Assembly: GCA_948567375.1 (NCBI GenBank)
Contig: OX419756.1
Span: 9,057,001-9,121,000 of the forward strand
Reading direction: 5' to 3'
DNA from: Lunularia cruciata
Lineage: Eukaryota; Streptophyta; Marchantiopsida; Lunulariales; Lunulariaceae
DNA length: 64,000 nt
In this document: positions 23,051 through 36,100 of the stretch, one piece after another
How positions within the stretch are numbered: position 1 is the first letter of the stretch
Layout: each line of letters starts with the position of its first letter
The notes under the pieces: generated by a model
The model's input: the letters and a program-made list of their open reading frames with translations, nothing else
What the model was told of the DNA's origin: nothing
Database searches by the model: none
Position numbers and translations under genes: made by a program

Positions 23051-25750
23051 TTTAAACACGCACCACTTTGAGAATGCAATGAGTTTCACGGTAAGATTTT
23101 ACATTAACAAAGGTTTCACTCCAGCTCATATCTTGCAATCAATGAACAGATTTCACATCACATCCTCTCTTTTCCGGTCGTGAGCAAAACAGACATAAAC
23201 GGTTTAGGCTTTTGACGGGAGTGCTGAATATCACAACTGGTGTTCAAGTCCTAACTTTAGCCGTTGGAATTTGTGTTCAAGTCCCGCGAAGTCCTCATTC
23301 CTTTCCACCTGAGAGTGGGACAAGAAAACAATCCAAAATAATCTTCGGATATACCGAAATGTATGCGCCAAGGAGCGAATACAGTAATTGGGCTTCAAAT
23401 AGAAAAGGATCTTCCTGTTATTATCACATAATCCTCATTAGTGAAGCACTAGTGGCACTAGTGCTTCTACAACACTACTGTATTCAGTGCATTCTTTCCG
23501 ATTATGATGAGTGGAAAATGGAATGGTGCTGCTGGTTCCGCATTTGAGGGCACCAACCTCGGAGCTCCCAGTAAAGTACAGAAGAAAGAATAGGAGCTGT
23601 CGAAATCTCGCTTGGCATTTTTCTCCCTCATTTTGCTGCAACAGTCCTGGATCCACCATCGCCACCATTACTGCCCTGCTTTGTCTCATATGGCCTCTGG
23701 AACATCCCCTCCCCCCCGTAAACTGAGTCCATTGGCTCCTGTCTCTCGTACAACAAATCTCTTCAATGCCTCAGAGTAACGCCCAGAGAAACGCATTTCC
23801 CATTTATTGCAGGCCATGTTATGAGGTGAAGATGAGTCTTGATTTCTCGTCAAAGAAAAGTGTATTTCTGGTCGATGATGACTCAAGAGCATGGGCCTGT
23901 GGTGGTGCTGATTTGGAGCTTTTGTAATCTCGCTAGATTCAGCAGAATGCCGGGGATACCGATTCTACCGATTCAGGAAGTCGAACAAATATCAGTGCTC
24001 TAGTCGAATGTGGAAAGGACAAGCAGAATCAATCTTACTCGATGTGGGAGACCAATTCCAAGACAAACTTGAAATGGGTTCTTCCCAACCTTCTTGTTTT
24101 TGTACGCGGTAGCCCCTATTCTAATCCAGGAAGTTGAACGATGATCTAGAGCTTTTGGCCATGAAAGAACAAACAGGATGAGCTGTGCACCTCGACGACG
24201 ACCGGCAAGGTAGTTCGTCATTAGATGATGATGATTCTGTCTATATATCTTATATATCTATCATGAACCTACACAAGTTGAGTGGGAATACTGGAAGTCG
24301 TAGGAGCTCTCTACTCCTTAACCCCTAAAGAGAGCCTCAAGTTCTGGAAAGATTGATTCGTCAGTTGGTGGTTGTTGGCTTCAAATCTATCAGGCTATTT
24401 CAAACCGTTATGAGAAAGGGTGGACTTTCAGTTGACACATTGGAGTTGTAGGTGTGATCATTAACCCCTAAAAAAGGGACCCTCGTCTTATGTTTTGGGG
24501 AGATTGAGTCGTCAGGCGGAGCTTCTTGCTTTTAAATCTCACGGCATGAGAAGAGATCTATGTGCTCGTTTCAATTGAAGACCCGATTGTCTAACCTTGA
24601 TGCCGCAACTTCCACTATCAACGCCACCATGAGGACGCAGCGATTGCTGTCATAATCTGAAGGCTTACATACCTGTGTATAAAGTATTGGAAGTGATGAC
24701 CAATGAGAGCCTCTTCCTTCTGGCATTTGAACACCTCTAAAATTCTTGGTACGCACAAATTGCAGCTGTCGTGCACTGCATCCAATCATTAAGAGCTCGA
24801 TTGGATTCGACTTGGTTAGACTCGTGTGGTATACTGTATTAGTAAATTAACCTTTTCATTCTTGTGGAAACAGTTGAACAAGGCACTAGTAAAAAGAAGT
24901 AGGTTGTCTATCAGCATCAACGCTGGACCTCCATGGACAGAAATACTCTGAGGAATAAATGAACGGCAGATTGATGCAGCAGAAGCTCATATAGTTGGCA
25001 ACCTTGTCTAAATCTCGACAACATCCAAAACATCGCAGCATTGCAGTCATGAGTCCTCTGAAAAATTATACCAACAGCAGACCGATTCAACCGCAGCACA
25101 TTCACATAGATCAGAAACTTGTCTAAAATCCCATAACTTCTAATTCGAGCGGGTTGCAGTACTTAGAAGGTCGGTTGTCACTGTTCTCGAAGTGATTTCA
25201 CGCTTTGCATTGGATGATCACAATCTTCCAGATAACTCACCACCCACCCAGAGACAAATCCACCGCTACTATGCAAATTCACCTCCACTAAAGCATTACT
25301 GAACAACAACTACTGCGATCCAATCACAACAAGTCATACTCAACCAATCGAAATTTGACACGATAAGTAACCTCGAATTTTTTCCGCACTGTGGCAGTTT
25401 CTTGTTAGGGGTGGTCATGACGAGAGAAGGCATGACAAGAAAATGACGCCATCTCTAAAGGTTTCAGATAGAGCTAGTAGTGGTGAGCCACGACATTCTA
25501 CTTTCACCAAACGATCTGGACAGACAATTTGTAGAAATCCTGTGTCTAGCAGCTTATCTTTTGCTCTTTGAAGTTCAAAAAGTCGACTTTTGAGATCTTA
25601 CGTTGAAAGAAGATCTCTATTGTCATAATTGTCGATTATTATATGCTGTTCTTTTCTACGACTGGAGCGTTAAGGAAGGAGGGATATACAGAAAGGAGAT
25701 CTTATGCATGTAGTCCTTAACTGAACTTTTTCTTAATAAAGACATATGTA
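23051..25750. other. Low-copy, CpG-bearing region without a recognisable gene
   Basis: Composition like 13.8-19.5 kb. Minus-strand ORFs at 23892-23686 and 23689-23438 and plus-strand 23212-23547 have no known domain. 23195-23310 carries 'gtttaggcttttgacgggag' and 'cacctgagagtgggacaag', phrases that remind me of plant LTR or TRIM ends next to a tRNA-Met primer site, but the primer site itself is not convincing. A diverged direct repeat is listed separately at 24318-24541. Confidence 0.35.
24318..24541 (+). repeat. Diverged direct repeat, period about 143 bp
   Basis: 24318-24392 and 24461-24541 share 'taacccctaaa', 'gattgattcgtcag'/'gattgagtcgtcag' and 'cttcaaatct'/'ttttaaatct'. It looks like an old tandem duplication. 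Confidence 0.55.
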
Positions 25751-26367
25751 CTGCTCGTTTTTCTATGGTATAAAATTTTGTAAGAGATGTAAGACTATCT
25801 TCGGCGAGGGCGACTTAATTTCAATGAAGGTTGGTGATGGATCATTTTCGTCATATTATTTTACTTTCTATTTCAATTTGCATAGGAAACATAATAAACA
25901 CAATATAGGGGAGAGTTCTAGTATGGGCGAGTGTGTGGTGAAGAATACACTATATTCGTGTCATCTCTCTACAATATAATCTTTTAATTTTTTTTAATAA
26001 TTTTTTTTCCAAATTCTATACCTCCGCTCCAAATGCTAAATTGCGGGAGGCACCATGCTAACACTAAAACCGCTAAAGTCGAGGTTGTCTCTTCATGCGC
26101 ATGTTGATATTTCTGCTTTCACCATAGGAGTTATCGCAGGTCAGAATATAGAAGCCTGTTATGACTTCCCATTGATACTCCGTCCATTATCAGTAGCTAG
26201 TAGTATTAATCTAGCACTAATAGGGAGTTTTGGAGATAGTGTTCTCTTACCTTTATTTGTTCGGATACAACGTTGTCTTTTATGTTACCATTTTCTACTT
26301 AAACATCTCGTTCCAAAGGCAGACATGCCTCCTAGGATAGCTGGTTGGATGTCTTTGTTACTAGTTT
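25751..26367. other. Unassigned stretch with one longer ORF
   Basis: A plus-strand ORF at 26055-26438 (127 codons, hydrophobic, starts ATG in 'caccatgcta') has no recognisable domain. It could be a decayed coding remnant; its hydrophobic segments are not clean membrane helices. Confidence 0.25.
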
Positions 26368-26412
26368 GTAAAGGAAAGGGAAGCATTAGCATGTTGCTTC
26401 CCGTGCCTTTAC
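26368..26412. repeat. Short imperfect hairpin
   Basis: 'gtaaaggaaagggaagca' and 'tgcttcccgtgcctttac' pair at 16 of 18 positions with a 9-base loop. It lies near the end of the unassigned ORF at 26055. Confidence 0.6.
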
Positions 26413-26772
26413 ATGCTAATGTATATTTTTTGTCCTAATTGTTAACTAACCTAGATGAGTTTGATGAATGACTTCTCAAATGAAAATCTGTCTTGAATTG
26501 ATGCAAATACAAAGTCAAAGTACCAATACAAAAGCATCATTTAGTTCTTATTTGGATTTTGGTACTTGGATGAACCCGATGGAGAAATAGAACTACGTTT
26601 TATACAAATATGGACCTTATCAATTGACAAAGGAGACACTCTCCAAAGTTCGGATCTAATGAAGTTCTTTGGAGAAACATTAAGCTCCAATTGTGGTTGA
26701 AGCTATGCACAGTGATTGGAGTTCTAGAAGGACGTAGTATGATGTGTCTAGATTAATACTACTCAGCTACTG

Positions 26773-26820
26773 AATTGGATAAGGTTTTCTTCAATGTGTA
26801 GAAGAAAACCTTATCTAATT
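26773..26820. repeat. Hairpin, 20-bp arms
   Basis: Arms 26773-26792 and 26801-26820 are inverted copies with one mismatch (g-to-a type) and an 8-base loop. No flanking target duplication seen. Confidence 0.85.
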
Positions 26821-27762
26821 GGATATTGTAACAGACACTGTATAAGGTTTTTTTATTGAGATTTGTGCTTGTGATCCTAGTTGGAGGGTAGAGAGTCCTA
26901 CTGCAACTACAAAATGACCTTCATACTTCTTTTGCCCCGAGTACCATTTCAAATGTGAAGTAATTTTGGATCAATTCGTCGTACAGCATGTACATAAAAT
27001 AATATGTATTGAGAGGTTTAGAGTATGCATTGTATGTATTGACTATGATAATAGAGGCAAAAAGAAGAAGAAGAAGGATTATGCAGCTATAATTGCTACA
27101 TTCTTATTTCAGAACATTCTTACTCTTAATCATCGTTATCCTTTTGACCTGGTTAACGATAAAAACACACATTTTCTAAATGATATTATTGAGAAGATTG
27201 CCTGCTATTTTCAGATCAAACAGAGAAAAAAAACTTCATATATATATAATCCATAGTCTAATTGAATAGTCTAATAGAGAAGTCTAATGTGATTTTTTAC
27301 TTGATAATAATGAATACGATTGCTATAAACAAGGTTACTAATGGGATACAAAGTTGCCTTCAATTTGAGTCATTTTGGATTGCATAGAAGATAAAAATAC
27401 ATAAAATTCTATTTGGCATATGGGATGCATCCTATTGTGTAGATAGAATTTGAAATACCTACTCACAAAAATTCTGTTGGATGAAAGAATCTTAACTGAA
27501 GCAAGTCAAAGGACTGGTTAATTGTAGTTACTATGGTTAATATGGAAGAAGACAAAGAGAAAACATAGTGCAAGAAGTAAGAAAGAGATCTTATGATAAT
27601 AGCCTACCGAAACCAAATATAGAAGATTGAGAGTTAGTCCTATTGTACAACAATGCCGTCTGAAGTTCCAGCAAATACAAAGTCACATGTGAGGTTAATG
27701 AGACATTATCAAGTAATTGAAATACTTGATGATGTTTATCTGAACTTGAAGACCCAATATTG
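26821..27762. other. AT-rich stretch
   Basis: An ORF at 26966-27256 has a poly-Lys stretch from an 'aag' run and no recognisable domain. Nothing else supported. Confidence 0.35.
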
Positions 27763-27971
27763 TAAAGTGATGGAGATCACATAACATATTATGATCAGGT
27801 GACTATTGTAGTAATTAATTGTGCTCATATGTAACTTGGCAAAGTACATTGGATGTGTTATGTGATAAAAATCACATAGTACATCCAATGTGCTTTACCA
27901 AGTTACATATTAGCACCATTAATGACTACAATGGTCACCTGATCATACTATGTTATGGATAAAGTGATGGA
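27763..27971. mobile_element. Foldback/MITE-like element with 12-bp flanking direct repeat
   Basis: Between 27775 and 27959 the DNA is almost entirely one inverted repeat: about 87-base arms around a 3-6 base centre near 27866-27870. The left arm reads from 'cataacatattatgatcagg' to 'ggatgtgttatgtgat'; the right arm is its complement, 'atcacatagtacatccaatg' to 'tatgttatg', with a few mismatches and small gaps. The identical 12-mer taaagtgatgga flanks both ends (27763-27774 and 27960-27971). Long terminal inverted repeats with a flanking duplication of about 9-12 bp are reminiscent of Mutator-like foldback MITEs, although 12 is longer than the usual 8-10. There is no coding capacity. Confidence 0.75.
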
Positions 27972-28125
27972 TTGATTATAGGTTTTTGTTGGAAAGGAGT
28001 TGTTTAGATACTAATGACTAGCTTAGTTAATCATGAGTAAAGTTAGTTTAGCTTAATTTAGTCAAGGTTAAATCTAGCAATTATTCAAACTAGATTAAAA
28101 ATATTAGAATGTGCAAAAGGTTTTG

Positions 28126-28198
28126 GTCTTCTACTACAAGATAAAATCAAAATCTCACTCTATATATATAAATTCTATTTTATCTTGTAGTAGAAGAC
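28126..28198. repeat. Hairpin, 22-bp perfect arms
   Basis: Arms 28126-28147 and 28177-28198 are perfect inverted copies ('gtcttctactacaagataaa' type) around a 29-base AT-rich loop. It lies 155 bp from the foldback element at 27763-27971. Confidence 0.85.
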
Positions 28199-31100
28199 AA
28201 AAATATTTTATTTAACCCCTCATGTTTTGATCAATTTAGGATTTTATCAAGTGCACAAATGAGATGATTGATATAAGATAATAAGATAAATATTTCAATA
28301 ATATCTTCAGATTCAAACAAGCAAGGTATAATACTTCCTTTTAAGCTCACTAAGATTCTACTAGAAGCTTCTAGAGCAATTAGACTATTTCAAAAGGTTA
28401 GGAATATTCCCATGTGATTCCTCTCTTAATTGTACAATTTTTAGAACGTATTTAGTAACTAAATGTCACAAAATGTTACCAATGTATGTCCTACTAGTAT
28501 ACTTAGAGCAATGGAGGAGTCATTCCTCAACCATTATTTTAGATGTGTGAAGCATGTTGCTTTGAGTTAAGAAGAATAATTTGTTACATTGCCTAACTAT
28601 GACTTAGTTTTAAAAGTGAGTTGGATTTAATTTATGGGTTTTTAGGGAAAGTCAGAGTATTGAGTATTTATGAGTGCATTGAGACTCAATTGTGGTTTTT
28701 AGTAAAGTAATAGTATTATGAGGGAGATCCAAATGGAACTTGAGTGCTACATATCATACAAGGGTAAAAGTTAGAGAGAAGGATAGGGGTTTTAGGTCCA
28801 AGATTGGAACAGATTTTGGTTCGTTTAGAATGGAATTATTGCAAAAATGTGGTAGTGTGTATAACCTCATTCATATATTATAGATTACTTAGTTTGGCTT
28901 GAAATTTCAATGCTTGTAATGGATGTTGTAAGTTTATCTTCAATCCTTAGATAGCAAGACTTTGACTTATGAGGTATGAATTAAGAGTCTTTGAGTGAAA
29001 AAGTGTACTAATGAATGAAAAATTATTTCATATGAGGCCTTTGATAATTATGATTGTGGAAGACTGGGTTAAGAATGGCCAGTGGAGTGACAACATGAGG
29101 CTTATTAGACAAACAAAGTGAGGCTTAGGGGCAGCTCATGCGGCATTTTATGCAGTTGCTTGAGCAGCATAACTGGTTGAGCAATGAGATCTCTTGAGCC
29201 TACTAAATTCTCTTTTTATAGAATCCCATTGAGATTTATGGATTTTCTTTGCTTCCAAACAACTTTTATTGCCAATTTGGGTACAAACTTTGCTCAACAC
29301 ATCATGGACTCACCGATTTAATATATGTAATCATCTATGGAAAAAATTAGGACCTTATAATCTACATGTTTCTTTGGGAGTGGATAAGAAATGGAATGTT
29401 AGATGCATATTGAATTACAAATCAATCTCTTATGATAACAATAAAAATCAATTTCCTTATCATAGTTAGAAGGTTTGGACTTTCTTGAAGGAAAATTTCT
29501 CATCATGATAGTAGTTTAAGATGATTTTGTAATATGATTTTCTTTTAACTTTACTAGACTCTTTACATTCTTAAGATTTATATTGGTTTTAATTAAACTG
29601 AATATTTTACTTCTATAATCTTGTTTGTAATAAATTTTTGAAAAAGAAAAAAACACAAAGCAACTTTACTAAAGCATCAAAGAAAAATAAAGGAAACAAT
29701 GGAAGTGCTTAAGAAGGAAAATTGTTCAAAGCTAAAGATGTATTTGGTTCAAAATTTTCTAGTAAAACTTTTGCAATCTATTAAGCATACCAAATCATTT
29801 TAGAAGCTAATAGTAAAGGCATGGATATTTGAGCAAAATTTTTGTACCTTAACATTGAGCACCAATATGGCTCTTGCTTAAGAGGCAATACCAACAACAA
29901 GAACGTAATAATGGAGATAGAAAATCATGACTTGGAGGAAGTCCTCAAAGAGTAATTTTCCCTTTTCAAGTATTGCATTCAAGATGATTGGTATGCTTTC
30001 TCTTTTGCAGACATTTATAAAAAGATCATTGTATTTTTGGAGAAGACCTCTTCAAATAATGATCTTTTATGATATCCCAAGTCCTTAAAAATGGAATAGT
30101 AATTAATGACCATTATATCAATAGGGTATTTGATGAATTTTGCACATATATAATTTCAACAATGCTAGTGGTGAGTGATAAACATGACATTAATATGGAT
30201 AGTTGTATTTGCAAAATTGGATGGAAAGATGTACATAGCTATTTGAAAGCAGCATAGTGAAGAAAGAGGTGTCAAATATCATCAAGGTATTGACTTGTAT
30301 GTACAAGGTGATCCTAACATATAGATAGTTTGAAAATCTATCCAATTATCCAATTATCCAATAGTAGAAGGGAATTGATAATGTAATCTCATATATCTCA
30401 AAGCCTTATGATTGTGCTATAGATTTATGCTCCAAATTTATGAAAAACTTGGTATATGCACTTAAAGCTAATTGTTAATATGTGGTGGTGGAGAATGATC
30501 TTTGCTAATATATGGATCTTGCTTTAAGGGTAAACTTGTTAAAGATTTTTCTCAGTCTAGTGGAAGGAACAAAAAAGGAGGCCTATAAAACAAAAATAAA
30601 GAGCACATAGATGCCTTTGCTTAGTCAAACAAAGGAGACCACAAAAACCAGGTAGATGTACAACATATGAATGTAGAACATATGAATGACTTTACCTAGC
30701 CCAATGGAGGGGAACAAAAAATGATACATATAAAGCAAGCAAGTAGAATGTATAGAGTAGTGTGAAGAAGATGCTTAAAGATGGTGTTTGTACTTCTTGT
30801 GGAGGTAGAAGAGGTAGTAAAACTACTTTTAGGTCCAATAAAAGAACTTTATATCCTCATGTGTAACAAAGAAAAGGTGTTAGATCTAAAAAATGAACAA
30901 GCAAAAGATACATTGTAAGCGTTTTGGATAGATAGAATGTTAAGGATAAGCATTGGTCTTTCATTGGTTTCTACACCTTATGTATGATTTTTCTTAACAT
31001 AGTAAGATATTTTTTTCTCTAATCAGCTGAAATTGCATTTTCTACTCAAACTCATTACAATATTGGTGGAATAAGTTTATATAGAGGCACATATGTAATA

Positions 31101-31900
31101 ATTTACAAATTTTAAATTTCTTTTGATTTAATTAGAATTCATGGTTTTGGATAAATAAATAGCAATAGGTGCTTTTCAGCCCTATCCGGTTTTGGTCATT
31201 TGGAACTCAAAATTGGCTCAAATTGGTATATACCTTCCTTCAATTTCTGGCTTATTTCATAAAACTATTTGATGTTTATGTGAAGTGAAGCAAACTTGAC
31301 AAAGGAAGAGGTGTGGTGCCTACTTTTTTTTAAAAGTTGCATATTTGTTTTTTTTGATGAAGAGGGAGCAAATTATTTTTGTTTGGTAAGAAACTCCTTG
31401 GATGGATATTCTTTGGATTTCATCTATGTACCTATTTGGATACAAGGGAGACATAAAAAAAGATCCATTTAATATGAAGGTTTTGGTACAAGGAAGCCAA
31501 GTCCAAAGAAGGGCCAAAACCAAGACCTTTGGAACCAAAGACCATACAAAAATTTGAATACCGCTACCACTGAATTAAAGAACTGCTGCCAAGGACCATT
31601 TGTGCACCAGCAAAGAATTTGCATGTGTGGACAATGACTGCCCAACCATTGAGGACTGATGATTGAAGAAGTCAAACTATAAAATCAAGTGCTGTCTTGA
31701 CTAGTTTTACTTTTTGCCAACATTCCACATTCAGTCGTCAATGATCAACCCAAAGTATGAATGGCTGATTCTTCATAGTTGTACGCTCTTCCAACTAGTC
31801 AATCTGAGTTAGTTCAATTTCTCAATAGGCAATATGGTGAAGAGCAGGAGAGTGATGAGAAGGATTCTTGAGGTAATACTCCACTACACATCAATGAATA
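28199..31900. other. AT-rich stretch with scattered decayed coding
   Basis: Most is non-coding. Around 29880-30260 plus-strand frames read coding-like ('ENHDLEEVLKE', 'FADIYKKIIVFLEKTSSNND', then 'DKHDINMDSCICKIGWKD') with frequent stops, suggesting the remains of a mobile-element ORF I cannot identify. ORF 29269-29469 is unassigned. Confidence 0.3.
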
Positions 31901-31949
31901 AGTGGGCAGTTCACTACAAGAATAAATCACTCTAGTGCAAACACTTAAT

Positions 31950-32830
31950 GTTTTTGATTTAGAATTGGGAGTTGAATTCACTTGCAATTGTATGGGAAAT
32001 GAGAAGTAGAAGGAGAAGGAGAAGGCATTGAGAGAACTGCATGAGAACCCCTACAAGTGGATAGGGGAGCATTGAAAGAACATGCTTGGTCTAGATGCAA
32101 CATCCCAAATGGCATCACCATGAACACCAAATTCAGAGATGTAGGGGAGGAGATGAATAAGAGGACATCAACATCCTTCAACTATAAACACACTACTAGT
32201 AATGGTTGGAAAGGAGCCTATTACAAAGATCTAGCTAGAAGAGCAATTATAGAAGCCCTGATAATGATATTCTACCCCAAGAGAACTATCTACTAACCAT
32301 CAATCATGCCATTTCCTTTGAGTATGTATACCAAGGAGAGGTAGTGAATTGGGCCTATATGTTTTATGAGTAAGCTAGATCAATGATTAAGGAATTATAG
32401 GAGGAAGGAAGAGCAACCTATCTAGCTTCCTTTGCCATACAACTTTACATGGGTTTAATTTGCTGAGCAAAGAAGTGAAAAGGAAGTTTTTGTGTTACTT
32501 TTACTTGGAGGAATATTTTACATCCCAACTTGGAGGAAGAGCCATGGCACAAAATACCAAAATGAAAATGAAGAGTTCAAGAATATAGGGAGGTTCATGG
32601 ATTTTAAGGAGTGTGGTATCACAACAACAAAGATGAGTGGATAAAAAACAAAAAGGTCTCCAAATCCTATGAAGAGAGCAAGAACAAAATCCTCAAGTGG
32701 TGCAGATTTCTTTGGAAGAAAACAAAGCAAAAGAGGAAGAGGAAGAAGAAGAAGAGGAAGAGGATCTTACTCCATAAGAAACCATATCTGACTCAAGAGA
32801 AAGAAAGGTAAAGCAAAGCGGAGGTAACGT
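31950..32830 (+). pseudogene. Family C gag-like ORF remnant, plus strand
   Basis: Around 32317 the frame reads 'FEYVYQGEVVNWAYMFYE', followed by 'FAIQLYMGL' near 32435. The minus-strand ORF at 35631-35987 has 'FEFMYQGQPVNLVHMFYT' and 'FVLNFYMGVNLLTKEEEKKF' at the same spacing, so the two encode the same protein. Here stops interrupt every 30-60 codons. The C-terminal part (32611-32811) is Lys/Arg/Glu-rich, like the 35.2-35.5 kb part of the minus-strand copy. I do not recognise the fold. A retroelement structural protein is plausible but not shown. Confidence 0.5.
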
Positions 32831-32839
32831 TGCTCAAGA

Positions 32840-33165
32840 ATACTTCACTTGCCAAGTCTATAGAAAATTTGTTAAGTAACTTACTTGTTTCTATGTACAT
32901 TGTAAATATTTCTTTGTGAAATTTCTTAATTATTTTCTAGAGTATCTATTGGAATGTTATAGTAATTTGTATGAAAAGCTTCCACAAACTACTATGATAT
33001 ATTTATACAATTATAATTACCATAATAATATATTAATTATATTATATTTATACCTATATAATTACCATACTAATATGGTTAAAGATAGTTATATATTATT
33101 TTAATTTTAAATATGATTTATTTTAACTTCAACAATGATGATAATAGTTGAAATAACAAAGTATT
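32840..33165 (+). repeat. Segmental duplication, copy 1a (partner 54240-54530)
   Basis: Shares with 54240-54530 'caagtctata-gaaa-tttgtt', 'agagtatctatt', 'ttccacaa', 'ccatactaatatg' and 'ttaacttcaa'. In copy 2 the sequence runs straight on into what is 36970 onward here, so the DNA from about 33170 to 36970 is an insertion in copy 1. Confidence 0.6.
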
Positions 33166-33169
33166 AACC

Positions 33170-36100
33170 TACTAGTAGTAAAATGGTAAGAACAAGTCAT
33201 TTTCTCAAAGATACGGTTGGAAATGACTAGAAGTGAAGAGAAATGCCACATTTTGTGGTTATTTATTACTTCCTATTTAAAATCTTGGTCAAAAATGTTC
33301 CCATAAGAGTTTAGTGTCACCCTTGTGATGCACTAAAAAGAAGGGAAAACAAAAATCACTTTCACTTTAAATCTATTCCAAATTATTCTTGAAGGTGATG
33401 GCTCACTTAGCACCAATGGTCACTTCCTCCAAAGATTGGATACTTCCCTTCCCAAAAGGTGTAACTCCAAAGGAATCTTTGTACATATTGATTGATCTGC
33501 TTTTCATTTTTGTGGTACTTTCAATGCTCTAGATTACTCTTAAATCTTTCATACATTATTGCCTTGCTCCTTTGGAACCCCAAAAGTCAAGCATCCTAGA
33601 CAAATGTGAATGTCTCCCTACACTCAAGCACCTATGTTCCTGCTACAAGTTTCCTTGCCAATACTCAACAAAGTTGTTCAACCTATTACTTAGTGTGCAA
33701 ACAAACATTGATAGAGAATTGGAAAGTCTATTTTCTTATTCCTTAATTAATAAAAAGTGAACTTGGTTTACATTGGGTTTAAGCCTTAAATGCTTTCTCT
33801 GGCTCAACCCCAAAGGGATCTAATGGTTGAATTCTCCTGCAGATCTTGTGTTTGTGTTTATGATGTACATGGCTAAACCTAGCTTCCTACCTTATCTTAT
33901 CCTAATGTGGCTTTATTAAGTATAGTTCACATGTCAGTGAAGGTGTTAGATCTCCTCCAATTATAACTTACAAAGTTACTTGCCTTTGGGCTTATAATCT
34001 AAAAGTTGTTCCTCGATTAAAATTTTCCTATCATTACAAAGGGTTTGACACCAAAGGTCTTCCTCTATGCAGGTGTCTTCAACTATGAGAACCTTCCACA
34101 CTGAAGGTCACTTATATTTAGAATATTTACATCTATCAACATCTTTGGTTACAAGTGGCTTATAGCCCAAAGGTTTTGGACTACAAAGATTTTTGGCTAT
34201 ACTTTGCAAAGGTAGCTCTATACTAACGTGAGAAACTACCTTTGCCTCTACAAATCCTAATTAACATATCTATCTTCTCCTTATAGTCTGAAAATTTGAG
34301 GAGTAGAGAACTAGTAGATTCAAAGAGCATGTTGGTATGCTCTTCAATCAAACCACCCGCTAATCAAATTGTTTGTTTGAGTAGACCTTTGCCTCCAAAG
34401 TCTAAATCTATAGCTCCAGCTAGTGGATTTTGGTGCAGTGAGGCATTACTTGTATTTCCTTCTCTACAAGGCCTACTAGCTAGTCTCTTGTCTCCTCCAT
34501 ATGTTGGAGTATCTTCACCTTCTCTTCTTTTGAGCCAATACAAATTGCTTGAAATTTGGCCATCAATTTGTCCTTCATCCAAAGGTGATCCATTTCCTTC
34601 TCCTCCTTATTCTTCTTTAGTTCCACAGCCATCCCTTCTAGTTGGGCAGCCACTTTGCTATGGTACTTGCTAAACTATACATCTATAATTCTAAGAAAAT
34701 CTTAGCTTTCTCCAACTCCACTAGGATACTCTACACTTCCTCATCCCTTGCATTCAGCTGCTGCTGGTACACTTGTTTCTTACCTTGGGCTTTGATCCGA
34801 AGGGCTCTCAGTTCTCCCTATAACTTCCTAATTTCTTGGTCCATTCTGCAAGAAGTGGTGTTTTTCCTCTCTACCTCAAAATTCTCTTGAACTAGCTCAT
34901 TTGACTTCTTTGCTTCCCCCTTGTATATGTTGCATGCCTTTCCTATCTCCTCCTTTGTCTTGGCTTGCTCTAATCTTATCAAGTAGGAGTTCTTGTGCAG
35001 TCTTAATACAAATGAAGTGTAGTAGGTGATTTTTGGGTAGGAGTCTTGATAAATCTGCAAAATTTGCTCTATCATCTCTAAAACTGACCCTATAACAAAA
35101 CTTTGATCCTTTTATTACTGGAGCTGGGTGTTCTTGGAGCTAAATGAAGGATAAAATGACCACTGTTGGTACTACACCCAAAGGCTAATTTTCTTTGCCT
35201 TTGATGTCAAATTTATCTTCTTCATGTCCTTTGTGTTGCATTGGGTCTTTGTCTTTCTTCTCCTTATCTCTCTTGGTCTTGATCTCACTTTTGGCCTAGT
35301 GTTGTACTTTGGGATCAAGTGTTGGACCTTCTTCCTTGCACTTTGTACCCAAAGGTCCTGCTTCTTGATCATAGGTACCTTCAAGGTAGACTTCTTCTTC
35401 AGGGTAGGGATCTTCTTTATCCTCCTCTGCCTTGAATGACTTCTCTTTCTATGCTCTCTACTCTTCTTTTGGCGGGGCAGATTGGGCATCTTCATATTGC
35501 TCATCATCATCCTTCTCTTTTGATTATGATTCTATGAGAGTCCTTTCTCTCTCTCTCTCTCTCATTGTCTTTGGCCTTGTCTTCCAAAGACACATTGACC
35601 ATCAGAGGATTCTCCTTGCACTCTTTGCCTTTACCTTGGTCTTTTAGGTGTTGATTTTTTTTTCTTCTTGTTGAAGGTAAGTGTATTCCATACTTCCTTT
35701 GTGGGTCCATATTTACCTCTTTGTGTGTATTCTTCATCAGCTTCTTTGTACTTCTTGTACATTGCACTCCCCTTTGGCTCTAATTGGAAATATCCCTTTG
35801 GATGGTAGTGACTTAGGAACTTCTTCTCCTCTTCCTTGGTAAGGAGATTCACTCCCATGTAGAAATTCAACACAAATGAGGATATATCATCCTTGTTCAT
35901 ATCCCCACACATGCTTTGCATCTGAGTGTAGAACATGTGCACCAAATTCACTGGTTGTCCTTGGTACATGAACTCAAAGAAGGTCACTTAGTTGATGTTA
36001 AGGTAGGTTGTTCTCTTTGGCTTAAATAATTTCATGACTGCTTCAACAATAGCTCTTCCTTGTAACTTGCTACACCCACTCATTCTTAGTCTTTGGTTTA

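Noticed and set aside
23195-23310. tRNA-Met primer site and LTR end of a small LTR element
   Set aside because: Only phrases such as 'cacctgagagtgggac' recall such elements; the primer-site match is weak and no second LTR was found.
34818-35990. Coiled-coil ORFs as a host cytoskeletal or myosin-like protein
   Set aside because: Homologous decayed copies at several places in the window show it is a dispersed repeat.
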